From NCBI GenBank assembly GCA_029962745.1, contig CM057154.1, positions 23,867,776 through 23,931,775 on the forward strand: 64,000 nucleotides of DNA, read 5' to 3'. The translations under genes were made by a program, and so were the position numbers. This document shows positions 11,951 to 23,119 of the stretch, piece after piece (positions within the stretch are counted from its first letter, which is position 1; every line of letters begins with the position of its first letter). Under the pieces are notes generated by a model. It saw only the letters and a list, made by a program, of their open reading frames with translations. It was not told the DNA's origin and ran no database searches. This DNA is from Echinometra lucunter. Taxonomy: Eukaryota > Echinodermata > Echinoidea > Camarodonta > Echinometridae.

Positions 11951-12450
11951 GTAAGCGGCCCACATGTCGGTTCAGATAATGGAACCAGGTGCCACCCATC
12001 GTTGGATGATGGAAAGCAGTGTAGCTGCATCACAACGGCCCACCTGGATTAGAAACCCTTTCTTTCGAGCTGGTTCGTAGCCTCCTAATACCCACACATC
12101 AGCTCGAGCATGACCTATGTTGTTTTTACTCCTGAAGAATAAAGAGTTATCGATCTCTACCAGGACTCCAGGACCACCGATCTGCTCCTGATTGTTAAGG
12201 GAATACGACACAGGTGTATCTCACCTTCATCATGTTTGCCTGTGACATACCCTTGGTAGAAAATGCACTAGACGTCCACTTATAGGATAATATTAACACC
12301 TTCCACACCTCAAGGTGCGAGGACTCGTAGAAACTTCCTTTCCTTATGTTGATCAGTTTTCGGCAACGATCGTCGGAGAATCGCGAGATGAACTTGCCCA
12401 CAGATCTTGTTCTCCACTGTTCCCTACACTGCGCCCCGCAGTTGGGGCAA
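11950..12450 (-). pseudogene. Merlin copy 6, cut by the LINE
   Basis: Lacks the segment with the GVSQHTVVDW block. The DDE core runs from about 12,211 to WTDMWAAYNQ and then abruptly becomes LINE ORF1 sequence at about 11,950, so the final catalytic Glu block is missing. Confidence 0.7.
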
Positions 12451-12534
12451 GTCCTTTACACATGGTAAAGGTCCCTTGTGATCTGCGTCGGGAGGTTGAA
12501 AATTGCAGAAGGTTCCTGGAATCGCAGGGCTCAC

Positions 12535-13265
12535 ATGAACTCGGCCAGGTGGTCAGCAAACATGCTGCGGTTGGTTGGTCCTCGCCCTGCCTTGAACTTG
12601 TCCTTTACCCTGGACCACATGGCCTCAACTCGGTTCGTCGTCACACCAGTGTTGGGGTTGACAAAGTGAGTGGTGTGGTTAATCGTGCCATTTTGATATG
12701 TTACAGCCATGAAAGCTGATTGTAAGCGGCCCACATGTCGGTCCAGATAATGGAACCAAGTGCCACCCATCGTTGGATGATGGGAAGCAGTGTAGCTGCA
12801 TCACGACAGCCCACCTGGATGAGAAACCCTTTCTTCCGGGCCAGTTCGTAGCCTCCTAATACCCACACATGAGCTCGAGCATGGCCTGTGTTGTTTTTCC
12901 TCCTGCAGAACAGAGACTCATCGATCTCTACCACGACTCCAGGTCCACCGATCTGCTCCTGACTGTTCAGGGAATACGACACAGCTGTATCTCACATGAA
13001 TTTTCACCAATCCACAACTGTGTGTTGGGACACCCCGATCTCCTTCATCATGTTTGCCTGCGACATACCCTTGGCAGAAAATGCACTAGACGTCCACTTA
13101 TAGGATAATATTAACACCTTCCACACCTCATGGTGCGAGGACTCGTAGAAACTTCCTTTCCTTATGTTGATCAGTTTTCGGCAACGATCGTCGGAGAATC
13201 GCCAGATGATCTTGCCCACAGATCTTGTTCTCCACTGTTCCCTACACTGTGCCCTGCAGTTGGGG
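12535..13265 (-). pseudogene. Merlin copy 5
   Basis: Same structure as copy 4, with the shared TGA between VDWRKFM and the DDE core. It is offset from copy 4 by 811 bp. Confidence 0.75.
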
Positions 13266-13369
13266 CAAGTCCTTTACACATGGTAAAGGTCCCTTGTGAT
13301 CTGCGTCCAGAGGTTGAAAATTGCAGAAGGTTCCTGGAACCGCAGGGCTCACATGAACTCGGCCAGGTG

Positions 13370-14075
13370 GTCAGCAAACATGCTGCAGTTGGTTGGTCCT
13401 CGCCCTGCCTTGAATTTACCCTGGACCACATGGCCTCAACTCGGTTCGTCGTCACACCAGTGTTGGGGTTGACAAAGTGAGTGGTGTGGTTAATCGTGCC
13501 GTATTGATATGTTACAGCCATGAAAGCTGATTGTAAGCGGCCCACATGTCGGTCCAGATAATGGAACCAGGTGCCACCCATCCTTGGATGATGGGAAGCA
13601 GTGTAGCTGCATCACGACAGCCCACCTGGATTAGAAACCCTTTCTTCCGGGCCAGTTCGTAGCCTCCTCATACCCACACATGAGCTCGAGCATGGCCTGT
13701 GTTGTTTTTCCTCCTGCAGAATAGAGACTCATCGATCTCTACCACGACTCCAGGTCCACCGATCTGCTCCTGACTGTTCAGGGAATACGACACAGCTGTA
13801 TCTCACATGAATTTTCACCAATCCACAACTGTGTGTTGGGACACCCCGATCTCCTTCATCATGTTTGCTTGCGACATACCCTTGGCAGAAAATGCACTAG
13901 ACGTCCACTTATAGGATAATATTAACACCTTCCACACCTCAAGGTGCGAGGACTCGTAGAAACTTCCTTTCCTTATGTTGATCAGTTTTCGGCAACGATC
14001 GTCGGAGAATCGCCAGATGATCTTGCCCACAGATCTTGTTCTCCACTGTTCCCTACACTGTGCCCTGCAGTTGGG
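13370..14075 (-). pseudogene. Merlin copy 4
   Basis: A complete 811-bp type unit: CPNCGAQ, FSDDRCRKLINIRKGSF, ANMMKEIGVSQHTVVDW, the shared TGA, then the DDE core and C-terminus. Nearly identical to copy 5, indicating a recent duplication. Confidence 0.75.
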
Positions 14076-14159
14076 GCAAGTCCTTTACACATGGTAAAGG
14101 TCCCTTGTGATCTGCGTCCAGAGGTTGAAAATTGCAGAAGGTTCCTGGAACCGCAGGGC

Positions 14160-14640
14160 TCACATGAACTTGGCCAGGTGGTCAGCAAACATGCTGCAGT
14201 TGGTTGGTCCTCGCCCTGCCTTGAATTTACCCTGGACCACATGGCCTCAACTCGGTTCGTCGTCACACCAGTGTTGGGGTTGACAAAGTGAGTGGTGTGG
14301 TTAATCGTGCCGTATTGATATGTTACAGCCATGAAAGCTGATTGTAAGCGGCCCACATGTCGGTCCAGATAATGGAACCAGGTGCCACCCATCCTTGGAT
14401 GATGGGAAGCAGTGTAGCTGCATCACGACAGCCCACCTGGATTAGAAACCCTTTCTTCCGGGCCAGTTCGTAGCCTCCTAATACCCACACATGAGCTCGA
14501 GCATGGCCTGTGTTGTTTTTCCTCCTGCGGAATAGAGACTCATCGATCTCTACCACGACTCCAGGTCCACCGATCTGCTCCTGACTGTTCAGGGAATACG
14601 ACACACTCACATGAACTTGTGCCAGGTGGTCAGCAATCAT
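14160..14640 (-). pseudogene. Merlin copy 3 (N-terminal half deleted)
   Basis: DHLAQVH from the preceding unit's C-terminal region runs directly into SYSLNSQEQIGGPG, so the N-terminal half of this unit is missing. The DDE core follows. Confidence 0.7.
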
Positions 14641-14689
14641 GCCGCAGTTCGTTGGTCCTCATTCTGCCTTGAACTTGTTCTTCACCCTG

Positions 14690-15350
14690 GGTCACATGGC
14701 CTCAACTCGGTTCGTCGTCACACCAGTGTTGGGGTTAACAAAGTGAGTGGTGTGGTTAATCGTGCCATGTTGATATGTTACAGCCATGTTGGGGAGCTGA
14801 TTGTAAGCGGCCCACATGTCGGTCCAGATAATGGAACCAGGTGCCACCCATCGTTGGATGATGGGAAGCAGTGTTGCTGCATCACGACAGCCCACCTGGA
14901 TTAGAAACCCTTTCTTTCGAGCTGGTTTGTAGCCTCCTAACACCCACACATCGGCTCGAGCACGGCCTATGTTGTTTTTCCTCCTGCAGAACAGAGACTC
15001 ATCGATCTCTACCACGACTCCAGGTCCACCGATCTGCTCCTGATTGTTAAGGGAATACGACACAGCTGCATCTCACATGAATTTTCGCCAATCCACAACT
15101 GTGTGTTGGGACACCCCGATCTCCTTCATCATGTTGGCCTGCGACATACCCTTGGCAGAAAATGCACTAGACGTCTACTTATAGGATAATATTAACACCT
15201 TCCACACCTCAAGGTGTGAGGATTCGAAGAAACTTCCTTTCCTTATGTTGATCAGTTTTCGGCAACGATCGTCGGAGAATCGCCAGATGATCTTGCCCAC
15301 AGATCTTGTTCTCCACTGTTCCCTAAACTGCGCCCCGCAGTTGGGGCAAG
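14690..15350 (-). pseudogene. Merlin copy 2
   Basis: Starts at the CPNCGAQ motif, with the shared TGA after the VDWRKFM block, then a DDE stretch from about 15,063 containing VEIDESLF, WTDMWAAYNQL and VTTNRVEAM. The frame is closed by stops beyond VEAM. Confidence 0.75.
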
Positions 15351-15424
15351 TCCTTTAAACATGGTAAAGGTCCCTTGCGATCTGCGTCCAGAGGTGGAAA
15401 AATGCAGAAGGTTCCTGGAACCGC

Positions 15425-16287
15425 AGGGCTCACATGACCTCGGCCAGGTGGTCTGCAAACATGCCGCAGTTGGTTGGTCCTCGCCCTGCCTTGAACTTGT
15501 CCTTCACCCTGGACCACATGGCCTCAACTCGGTTCGTCGTCACACCAGTGTTGGGTGTGGTGTGGTTAATCGTGCCGTGTTGATATGGTACATCCATGAA
15601 AGCTGATTGTAAGCGGCCCACATGACGGTCCAGATAATAGGCCCGGTGCCACCCATCATTGGATGATAGGAAGCAGTGTAGCTGCATCAGGACAGACCAC
15701 CTGGATTAGAACCCTTTCTTTCGAGCTGGTTCGTAGCCTCCTAATACCCACACATCAGCTCGAGCACGGCCTATGTTGTTTTTCCTCCTGAAGAATAGAG
15801 ATCTGCGTCCAGAGGTGGAAAAATGCAGAAGGTTCCTTGATCTCTTGATCTCTCACGACTCCAGGTCCACCGATCTGCTCCTGATAGTTAAGGAAATGCA
15901 ACACAGCCGTATCTTGCATGAATTGTCGCCAATCCACGACGGAGTGTTGGGACACCCCAATCCCCTTCATCATGTTGGCTTGCAACATTAACACCTTCCA
16001 CACCTCAAGGTGGATTCGAAGAAAATCCCCTTTCTTATGTTGCTCAGTTTTCAGCAAAGATCATTGGAGTATTGCCAGATGATCTTGTCGACAGATCTGG
16101 TTCTCCGCTGTTCCCTACACTGCACCCCGCAGTTGGGGCAAGTCATGTTGATTGCCAGAAGACCGTACTGCCTGCAGCACGGGATGGCAGCATTGTGGTC
16201 ATTCATGAAGAGGGTGAAGATCTTTACCATTGTCATCTGGTCGAGCCCTCCTTGATCGGGCAAACGATGAGGACCTGCCTGTGCCAT
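15425..16287 (-). pseudogene. Merlin copy 1 (rightmost, only one with the N-terminus)
   Basis: A start MAQAGPHRLPDQGG at 16287 leads to AINMTCPNCGVQCREQRRTR, then GVSQHSVVDWRQFMQDTAV. At that site this copy reads Gln where other copies have a stop. The DDE core is disrupted by a short internal duplication near 15,800-15,870 and by small deletions. It is the most divergent copy and closest to the ancestral arrangement. Confidence 0.75.
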
Positions 16288-16440
16288 TGTTACAGATGCA
16301 AGGATAAATCTGGCTGAAACCCATCTTACGCTGTTCTTTTTATACCCTTGTATGTTTACGGGATGAACTAAGGAAATTTGCCAATGTGGGTCATAACTTC
16401 CAATGCTAAAAACCATGCCTCCTTTTTCCTCGGGAGACAT

Positions 16441-16760
16441 CCCTATTCGATTACTGCAACATACTAACCATTGGCGTAAATCCCAGGGGATCCCCCCACT
16501 TACTCTAGAGTGGGGGGGGGGGTGGCATGTACAAATATCGCCAACACTTATTTAGGGAAAATGATATTTTCATTGATTAGTTTAAAAGAAATGCTAATCC
16601 GTCATAAAAGGCCATCATATTTTAGAATATCTATTTGAAAATGCCTTTAAAATACCAGAGAATGATTTTCTTGGCTCACTCGCTATGCCTTATCGCACAA
16701 TAAAACTTAACCCGTTGGCAACTGGAACCAAATAGCATCTGGATAAAGTCTAAATTTGAA
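16441..16760. other. Intergenic stretch with no recognisable gene
   Basis: A poly-G run lies near 16,506-16,521. I see no coding feature or clear repeat boundary in the rest. Confidence 0.4.
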
Positions 16761-16764
16761 ATAT

Positions 16765-17470
16765 ATTTATGACGAATTATTGATAGCCTTCTTATATGCA
16801 TCACAATGTGCAATACATCAAACTTGGTCGTGGATATATCATTGTTTATATGCCACAAGGTCTGTGATATCACAAGCATTGCCGTAAATATTTGTGAAAA
16901 GTTAAGCAAATTTGAAACTTTTATTCAGCAATATATGATACATCAAACTTTGAAGTATATGTGTGAGAAATTATTGATAACTGTCTTATATGCATCAAAA
17001 TGTGCAATACATCAGTCTCGGTCGTGGATACATCTTATAACATATGCCACAAAGTGTGTGATATGACAAACATGGTTGTAGATATTTGTGAAGATTAAGC
17101 AATGTTTAAACTTCTACAATACCGGTATATGACACATCAAACTTTGAAGTATAAGTGTGATGAATAATTGATAACCTTCTTATATGCATCACAATGTGCA
17201 ATACATCAAACTCGGTCATGGATATATCTTGTAATATATAATATGCCACAAAGTGTGACAAATCACAAACATTGTGATACATCAAACTTTGAAGTGATGT
17301 GTGATGAATAATTGATAACAAACAAACATCTATCATCAACCATCAAAGATTAAACATCAAACTCCCTGGTGTATATTTCTTATGATATATACCACAAAGT
17401 GTGTAGTATGACAAATATGGTCGTAGATATTTGTGAAGATTTAAGCAATGTTTAAATTTTAATCTTCTAC
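16765..17470. repeat. Satellite-like tandem repeat, unit about 193 bp
   Basis: The phrase TTATATGCATCA(C/A)AATGTGC recurs near 16,792, 16,984 and 17,178, with shared flanking phrases (ATGCCACAA, ACATCAAACTTTGAAGTATA, GATATTTGTGAAGATTAAGC). About three to four diverged units, the last ones rearranged. Confidence 0.75.
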
Positions 17471-17479
17471 AATATATGA

Positions 17480-18200
17480 CAGATCAAACTGAGATTTTAT
17501 AGGAATGTATAAAAGGAAACAACCATTTTCCTGTTGACAGAAGCATCAAAGTCTCCCCCACATGCCTCATTCATATCAGGGCTTAAATTAATCAAAGGCA
17601 ACCAAGGCCATGGCAGTGGATGCCCTTTTGATTGGCCTTAATGCCCCTCGTTGGCCTTGTTGATTGTTGGTGCCCTGTCTAATTCTTCCCATTTATGCTG
17701 TAATATAGGAATGTGCCCTACAGAAAAGTTGCCTTGCCCTAAAATTATGGAAATTTAAGGCCTGCATATAATTTACCACATTCTCATTTTTACCTAGATA
17801 TCATCACCATTTTCATGAACTACCCCTTTTGCAGGCTCGGTCTTAAAAACTTAATTCCACAGTACAACAAATTCTTGCACCTGGTGGTAATGTATTGAGA
17901 ACAAGTTTGCCAAAAAGAGCACCCAGAGGATATAAAGACTGGCACACTTTCACAATTCCATAAAAGTGTAAAGTCATTTGAACAAGTTTTCCCTTCTTCC
18001 AAGAGTTTCTCCATGCAACTGCCTTACAAAATACCTCCTAAACTTATCATTTCCTCTTCTAGCTTTTTCATTGTGAGTCCTTGCTATGTCATTCCTTCCA
18101 AAGAAGTCTTTCAGTTGGAATTCCACAGGAATTTATTAAAGGAAATGACCATTTTCCTGTTGACAGAAGCATCAAATTCTATCCCACATGCCTCCTTCTT
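17480..18200. other. Diverged intergenic sequence
   Basis: A phrase around CATTTTCCTGTTGACAGAAG occurs near both 17,525 and 18,150, indicating an old duplication. No gene is supported. Confidence 0.35.
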
Positions 18201-18800
18201 ACAAGTTACCATTCTCATCTTCATTTTTTAAAAATCACCTTTTATAGGTCTTCCACGACATACTCCTTCACATCTCTATTTAATTGTGCTTTCCTTGCTG
18301 AAGTACTGCATCATGCTCTTTTCTTTTTCCAAATTTGTACAATGATGTGTCGATCCTTTTTTCCGTCTCCTTTTCCCAATCTGTGGGCAGCCTCTATATC
18401 TGCTTGCTTGCCCATTTTCAGCCTTTCTTTGAGAAGAGCTTTGATTATTTCCATGCAGTTTTCTCCCTTGCTTTCTCAACTCCACCAAAACGAAGATTAT
18501 AGGCTCTCGAATATCACTGCATAGGAATTACCTCATCTTGGACACTGGCAACACTTTTTTGCATATCTCCAACATCTTTCCTGATACTTTTAATTTCTAC
18601 TCTATTGCCATGTGTTTCTTTCTCCACCTCATTTACTCTTGTGCCTGAAATTCGATGCTTTTTTCCAACTCCTTTTGCCTTTCAAGAAAAGCATCCGATT
18701 TTGGGTAAACCGCCTCTTAACTGGCCAGAAGCCCTGTTCTCAAACTTCAAAGTGGTCCCCCTTCGCTAGAGTCCAGGGCCAGGCTGCTTTCTGCTGAAGC
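18200..18800 (-). pseudogene. LINE ORF1 fragment (L1-like)
   Basis: On the minus strand a broken frame reads VEIKSIRKDVGDMQKSVASV (coiled coil), then SRAYNLRFGGVEK, ENCMEIIKALLKERLK and IEAAHRLGKGDGKKDRHIIV, matching the coiled coil, NLRF and HRLG landmarks of L1-type ORF1 proteins. It carries stops and is dead. It may belong with the ORF1 start at 21,344-21,680. Confidence 0.6.
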
Positions 18801-19960
18801 CGCCACTGTATGTGTAGGGAATGCAGGTGGAACTGCTTACTTCATCCTTCTAGTCTCATAACGCTATAAATTATTGGTGGCCATGACCTTGGACTCTGAC
18901 TGAGATAGTGAACATCTGCAAATAACTTTAAATTCCAGAGCTAGGGTGAAGAGACATCTCTATTCCACCACATTAAACACCACCCATATTTTAAAAATTT
19001 TTTTAGTCTTATCTCCTATCTTCATCTCTTGTTTCATTTTTGAACATGAAATTCTTTAACTTTAGCATAAAAGTCGAAATCATTGTTAACTATTAAATAA
19101 ACATGCTTTCTTGTACATTTGGCAGTTCTTAAAAGAACCTTTATTTTAATCTGAGCTAAGATTAAGAAAATCTGTGCTACTCTTGAGTATCGTTGCTGTA
19201 TCCTTCATTTTGTAGTTGCAACTCATGGTGTTCATCCTCTTCCTCCTCCTGCTTCTTCTTTGGGAACACAAAGGTAGCATTGACAGTCAACACTCGTTGC
19301 ACAAATGAGTACATGTTCAATATGTTCATCTTGCTTCTTTTGATCCTCGGTCTGTAGAATCCAAACAGCTCTACTTAATTTCAATGACTTGACGAGTTTT
19401 TCATCTTTAGTCATTTGTCGAAGTTTTCCATTTTGTCTGTGCTGCTTGGAGTGCTTGAAAACCATTGTTTTTCTCATTTCAATTTGTATCAGAATTGCAC
19501 AGCTTAGTATCATGTAACTTGTCAAAATATTTTGGAGCTCTAAACACCATATATTGAAGGATGGTGGCTAGGTAAGACAAGAAATTCTTGCAATGTTTCT
19601 AAGTACACGTAATATGAAGGAAAAAAATGATTGTGTAAGTGGGGGTTAGCCACCTCCTGTCTTACCTATCTCATGGCAGTGGTGCCCTGTCTCTGCTTCC
19701 AGCCTGACACTTATGATTTTCCTCTGTTGTAACCAAGTTCTCTGTGGTCTTGAAAATTTGTTTTTGAATGTCATAGTGGACCTGTTTCCAAGGCTGCCAA
19801 ATTAACACAGTTTGCCTCAAAATCTTTCCTCTTGTTCTCATTCATTTTGATTCTGCTTGCCGATTTATAGAACTAGAAATATATCTTTTCTGAAGATATG
19901 CAATTCCTTGTTTTAGTTCCTAGTTTTATTTATTTTAATGTGTACTCTCTTCCACAATGA
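18800..19960. other. Intergenic, one short minus-strand frame of unclear status
   Basis: The 97-codon minus frame at 19232-19525 resembles nothing I recognise and has no clear splice context. No other feature is seen. Confidence 0.3.
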
Positions 19961-19989
19961 ATAAATCTGGAGATGTTTACTGCACATTT

Positions 19990-20450
19990 TCATTTTGTTA
20001 GTTCATCTTCCCCGGTGATACAATCCTGGAGCATTCTTCTGTGATGGCTAAGCACAGGGCATTCCCCAACAAAGTGGGTAACATTCTCCACCAAAGTCTT
20101 AGTTCACAGGGTTGAAGCACTTTAATGCAGCATAAATAGTCTTGCTTTAGTTGGATAAGTTTGGCAGGATAGTTGAGCTCTCATAGAACAGCTTCTCTTA
20201 GAAGAGGACTTGAAATCTGTTTTGGATAGTACCTGTTCTTGTCTTGCAGAATCCTTCTAATCCAAAGGTTCAGAGTAGATTTACGAGTACTACATTTTCA
20301 AGGGCAACATAATGATGCTTGTAGATGTTACCAATTACTAGTTTCTTCCAGTCTGTGTATGAGATGTCAGCACTTAAGAGGGTGTTGAGGTTTGGAAGAT
20401 GCTACATGTATTTGCTAAGAGTTTTATACCATTGTCCAGTTAGGGGTGTT
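19990..20450 (-). pseudogene. Decayed coding-like fragment, perhaps LINE-derived
   Basis: One minus-strand frame reads SADISYTDWKKLVIGNIY, then TIQNRFQVLF, SSTILPNLSN and KTIYAALKCFNPVN, interrupted by several stops. Its amino-acid pattern looks protein-like rather than random. I cannot name the family. Confidence 0.3.
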
Positions 20451-20593
20451 GCAGGCTATAGTATTGACAAGAGTTCTTCTTTCTAGGCATTAGGCATTGT
20501 CATATTACAATGGTACCCATGGTACTTTTTTACTACACTGTACAAGGGATAGACACGGTACAACATACTTGGGTACTAAGCATGTACTGAATG

Positions 20594-20770
20594 TACGGTG
20601 GAACCTCATTACAATAAACTCCTCTGGACCAAGAAATTTCTTCTTTTTATTGTAACCTTGTTATATCAGAGCTAAAAACAATGAAATACAAAGGAGTGGG
20701 ACCGCCAAATCCTTGTTATAATGAGAGTTTGTTAGAACAGCGTTCTTTATACATGTGAGGTTTTTCTGTA
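20594..20770. mobile_element. Short TA-flanked MITE (pogo/Tigger-like)
   Basis: The left end TACGGTGGAACCTCATTACA and the right end GAGGTTTTTCTGTA share an inverted AACCTC core, and both end in TA. The interior contains TTATATCAGAG and TTATAATGAGAG. No coding potential. Confidence 0.45.
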
Positions 20771-20828
20771 CTAAATTTTCTGATAACGCCTAGTTTCTGT
20801 TTCATATGAAATGCTATCCTGTCAACAG

Positions 20829-20967
20829 GGGGAGCGTTTCATGAAGAGTTTTGTCGGTGAAAATCACCGACAAATGTTATAAGCTACTGAAAATACTCAC
20901 ATCTGATTGGCTGAAAGCAAATTAGTCAGTGAAAATCACCGACAAAACTCTTCATGAAACGCTCCCC
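20829..20967. mobile_element. Near-perfect foldback MITE with CCAAT loop
   Basis: Inverted arms beginning GGGGAGCGTTTCATGAAGAG match perfectly for about 32 bp. The loop carries TGATTGGCTG (20904-20913). About 139 bp, non-coding. Confidence 0.8.
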
Positions 20968-21144
20968 AGTTTAATAGAGAATGATAGGTACATGTAGTTG
21001 TCCAATACTGAAGTACTACACCAAGACATTACATACTCAGTAAGGGATTCAACCAGTGATGTTGTAATATGAACATAAGTTTATCTTTATGAAGAGTTTG
21101 TTCAAGATTTGCAGTAGTAATGATTTTTTTTTTGTTTCCCATTA

Positions 21145-21193
21145 GTGGCTGCTGTAGACAGGTTTCATAGTGAAACCTGTCTATAGCAGCCAC
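21145..21193. repeat. Short hairpin, 23-bp arms
   Basis: The left arm GTGGCTGCTGTAGACAGG plus TTTCA pairs with a right arm ending CTATAGCAGCCAC with one mismatch; the loop is only 3 nt. A related phrase (GGCTGCTCTACACAGGTTC) follows at about 21,224, so this is probably one end of a larger element. Confidence 0.55.
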
Positions 21194-21343
21194 CAAATGG
21201 AAAAAATATGGCCTTAGACAGATGGCTGCTCTACACAGGTTCTTAAACAGGTTGGCTGCTAAAGAAATTAAGAAAAGCGGTCACTGTTAAGACAGATTTA
21301 ACGGTATTGTAATTAGTAGGATTAAAGAGCCAGGGTCCCAGGG

Positions 21344-21680
21344 TCAAATTCCAGTCAGGACATTGTTATTTTCCGTTATTATTCCGAGATACTTCATTAC
21401 AGACATGGGATCTTTGCAGAAAAATACTTTTTGCCCAATTTCATCTAGCCTGTTGATAAGTAGGGTGTTTATTCTTTCTTCCAGCTTATTGTCAAGAAAA
21501 CATGCAAACCATTGTGGAGCTGGAGGGGTCAGGGACGATTGGTCACCTATGGCTGCACCGGACCCAGCGGTTTGCACGTCCATTGGGGTACCGCTGACCG
21601 CGCTCCCTTTTCTCGGTGGTTCGGATTTGCTCTTTTTTTTTGGGGGGGGGGGGTTTCAAGAAGACGTTTCGTAGACATAT
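21344..21680 (-). pseudogene. LINE ORF1 N-terminal fragment
   Basis: A minus-strand frame starts MSTKRLLETPPPPKKKSKSE at about 21,680 and contains APQWFACFLDNKLEERINTL. A basic/proline head followed by a helical dimerisation segment is characteristic of LINE ORF1 proteins. It stops without an RRM, so it is truncated. Confidence 0.55.
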
Positions 21681-21689
21681 TATGGATAC

Positions 21690-23110
21690 AGATGATCTAT
21701 AGATAATAGTTAACAATATACCAAACTTCTCTCCAGCAGATTTGGATAATTTTTGGTGAGTCTAGCTCGAGGACATGTTATTCATACGAAGGGTGAGGGC
21801 GCCTTTTTAATCACCACTGGCTATTCATTTTCAAAAGAAAAATATGTGGTTACCACATACATGTATTTGAATGAGCATTTAAATTGTTATGATTTTTTAG
21901 GAAATTTTGTGTTGTACATGGGATATGTATGCATACAGGGTGTATTCAGAAGTAGTCTTAAACACCCTGTAGTCTTAAATAGTGCTTCTTGCAGTATCCA
22001 AGTCAGACATGTGAATGTGTAAAGTGAATTGAATTATATTTATACATCATGTATTTTACATGAAGTCTGTATACAGGTGCTAATAAAAGAAGACTGGAAG
22101 TGAAATTATTTTTTGTTTGTTTTTATTTCATTTCATATATGTACAAACACAAAACTATGTACAAAATGAGAACAAAATAAAAAAGAATTAAACATAAACT
22201 CTACATACAGGGCAAGAACTTTGTAATTAATTTTGCTTTTAACTCTTCAAAATTCCTTGTAAATATGATTGTATTTGAGATTTTGAGGGAATACCAAGAT
22301 GTTCAGTTAATGTTATTGTGTACAATTCTCATAACAAAAATTACAAGTGAAGACAGGATGAGAACAAAAGTGAGAAAGAGAGATAGAACAGTAAGAGAGA
22401 AAGAGAGAGATAGATGGGGAGAAAGGGAGTCAGAAACAGAGGTATCACTCCAACAAGACATGATAATGGCTGGCCCCAACTTCTAACTTGAAGAATAAAA
22501 ACTTCGAAAATCAGGGTGAGAGCAGTTCTAAGAGGAGCTTTACACAGGATGATAGGATAGAGGGGGAGGGAGAGAGAGAGAGAGAGAGAGAGAACATACG
22601 AAGACAAAGAACAGTAGAAGCTATGGAACAAAAGCTCTGAAACAGTTAAGTTCAGAAATACTAACAGCATAGATACTAGCAGAATACAGTGAATATGGAC
22701 ATGGGGTATAGTTAGGGACAAATGAAAACTTGCAAAAGTATTCTCACATAATTCATAGTCTTGTCCTGATGGAGACCTGCTTCATTTTTTTAAAAATTCA
22801 CCTTGAGTGAAAGTAATGGACAAAGGACATGTCACTCCTGAAAAAATGGGTTATATCAAGAGGCAGCTTTCCAAATTTACTGTTCCACCGTATCCTGTCA
22901 TCCATATTCATCATATAACTGAACTACAAGACAGACATATAACAAGAAACGATAAATTAAAGAAGTCTCTCAACTTGTAAAATCATCCTAGTTGGTTGTT
23001 AATTATTTCAATTCTCCCTATAGCCTTTCAAATAATTTCATTTAGATGTTAAAACATTTTCACTAAATCCCTGTATTGCCCATTATATAAATAGCATAGT
23101 ACAATATATG
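21690..23110. other. Intergenic and 3' flank of the stathmin-like gene
   Basis: No coding exon is visible. A (GA)n stretch occupies about 22,370-22,600. Complementary-strand AATAAA candidates near 22,123 could serve the minus-strand gene, but this is weak. Confidence 0.35.
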
Positions 23111-23119
23111 GTTTACAGT

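Larger units (their letters stand above)
11950..16290 (-). repeat. Head-to-tail array of six degenerate Merlin transposase copies
   Basis: The DDE core recurs six times in the same orientation. Best-preserved units are spaced 811 bp: for example 13,171-13,581 and 13,982-14,392 give identical conceptual translations over 136 codons. Diagnostic Merlin/ISXO2-like blocks are QIGGPGVVVEIDESLF, HVWVLGGYELARKKGFLIQV, IIWTDMWAAYNQL and NPNTGVTTNRVEAMWSR, giving the three catalytic acidic residues, plus an N-terminal CPNCGAQCREQW zinc-ribbon-like motif. Several units share the same in-frame TGA. Confidence 0.9.

Noticed and set aside
12315..14904. Plus-strand frames of 60-134 codons across the Merlin array
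   Set aside because: Antisense shadows that repeat with the array period; the family motifs are only on the minus strand.
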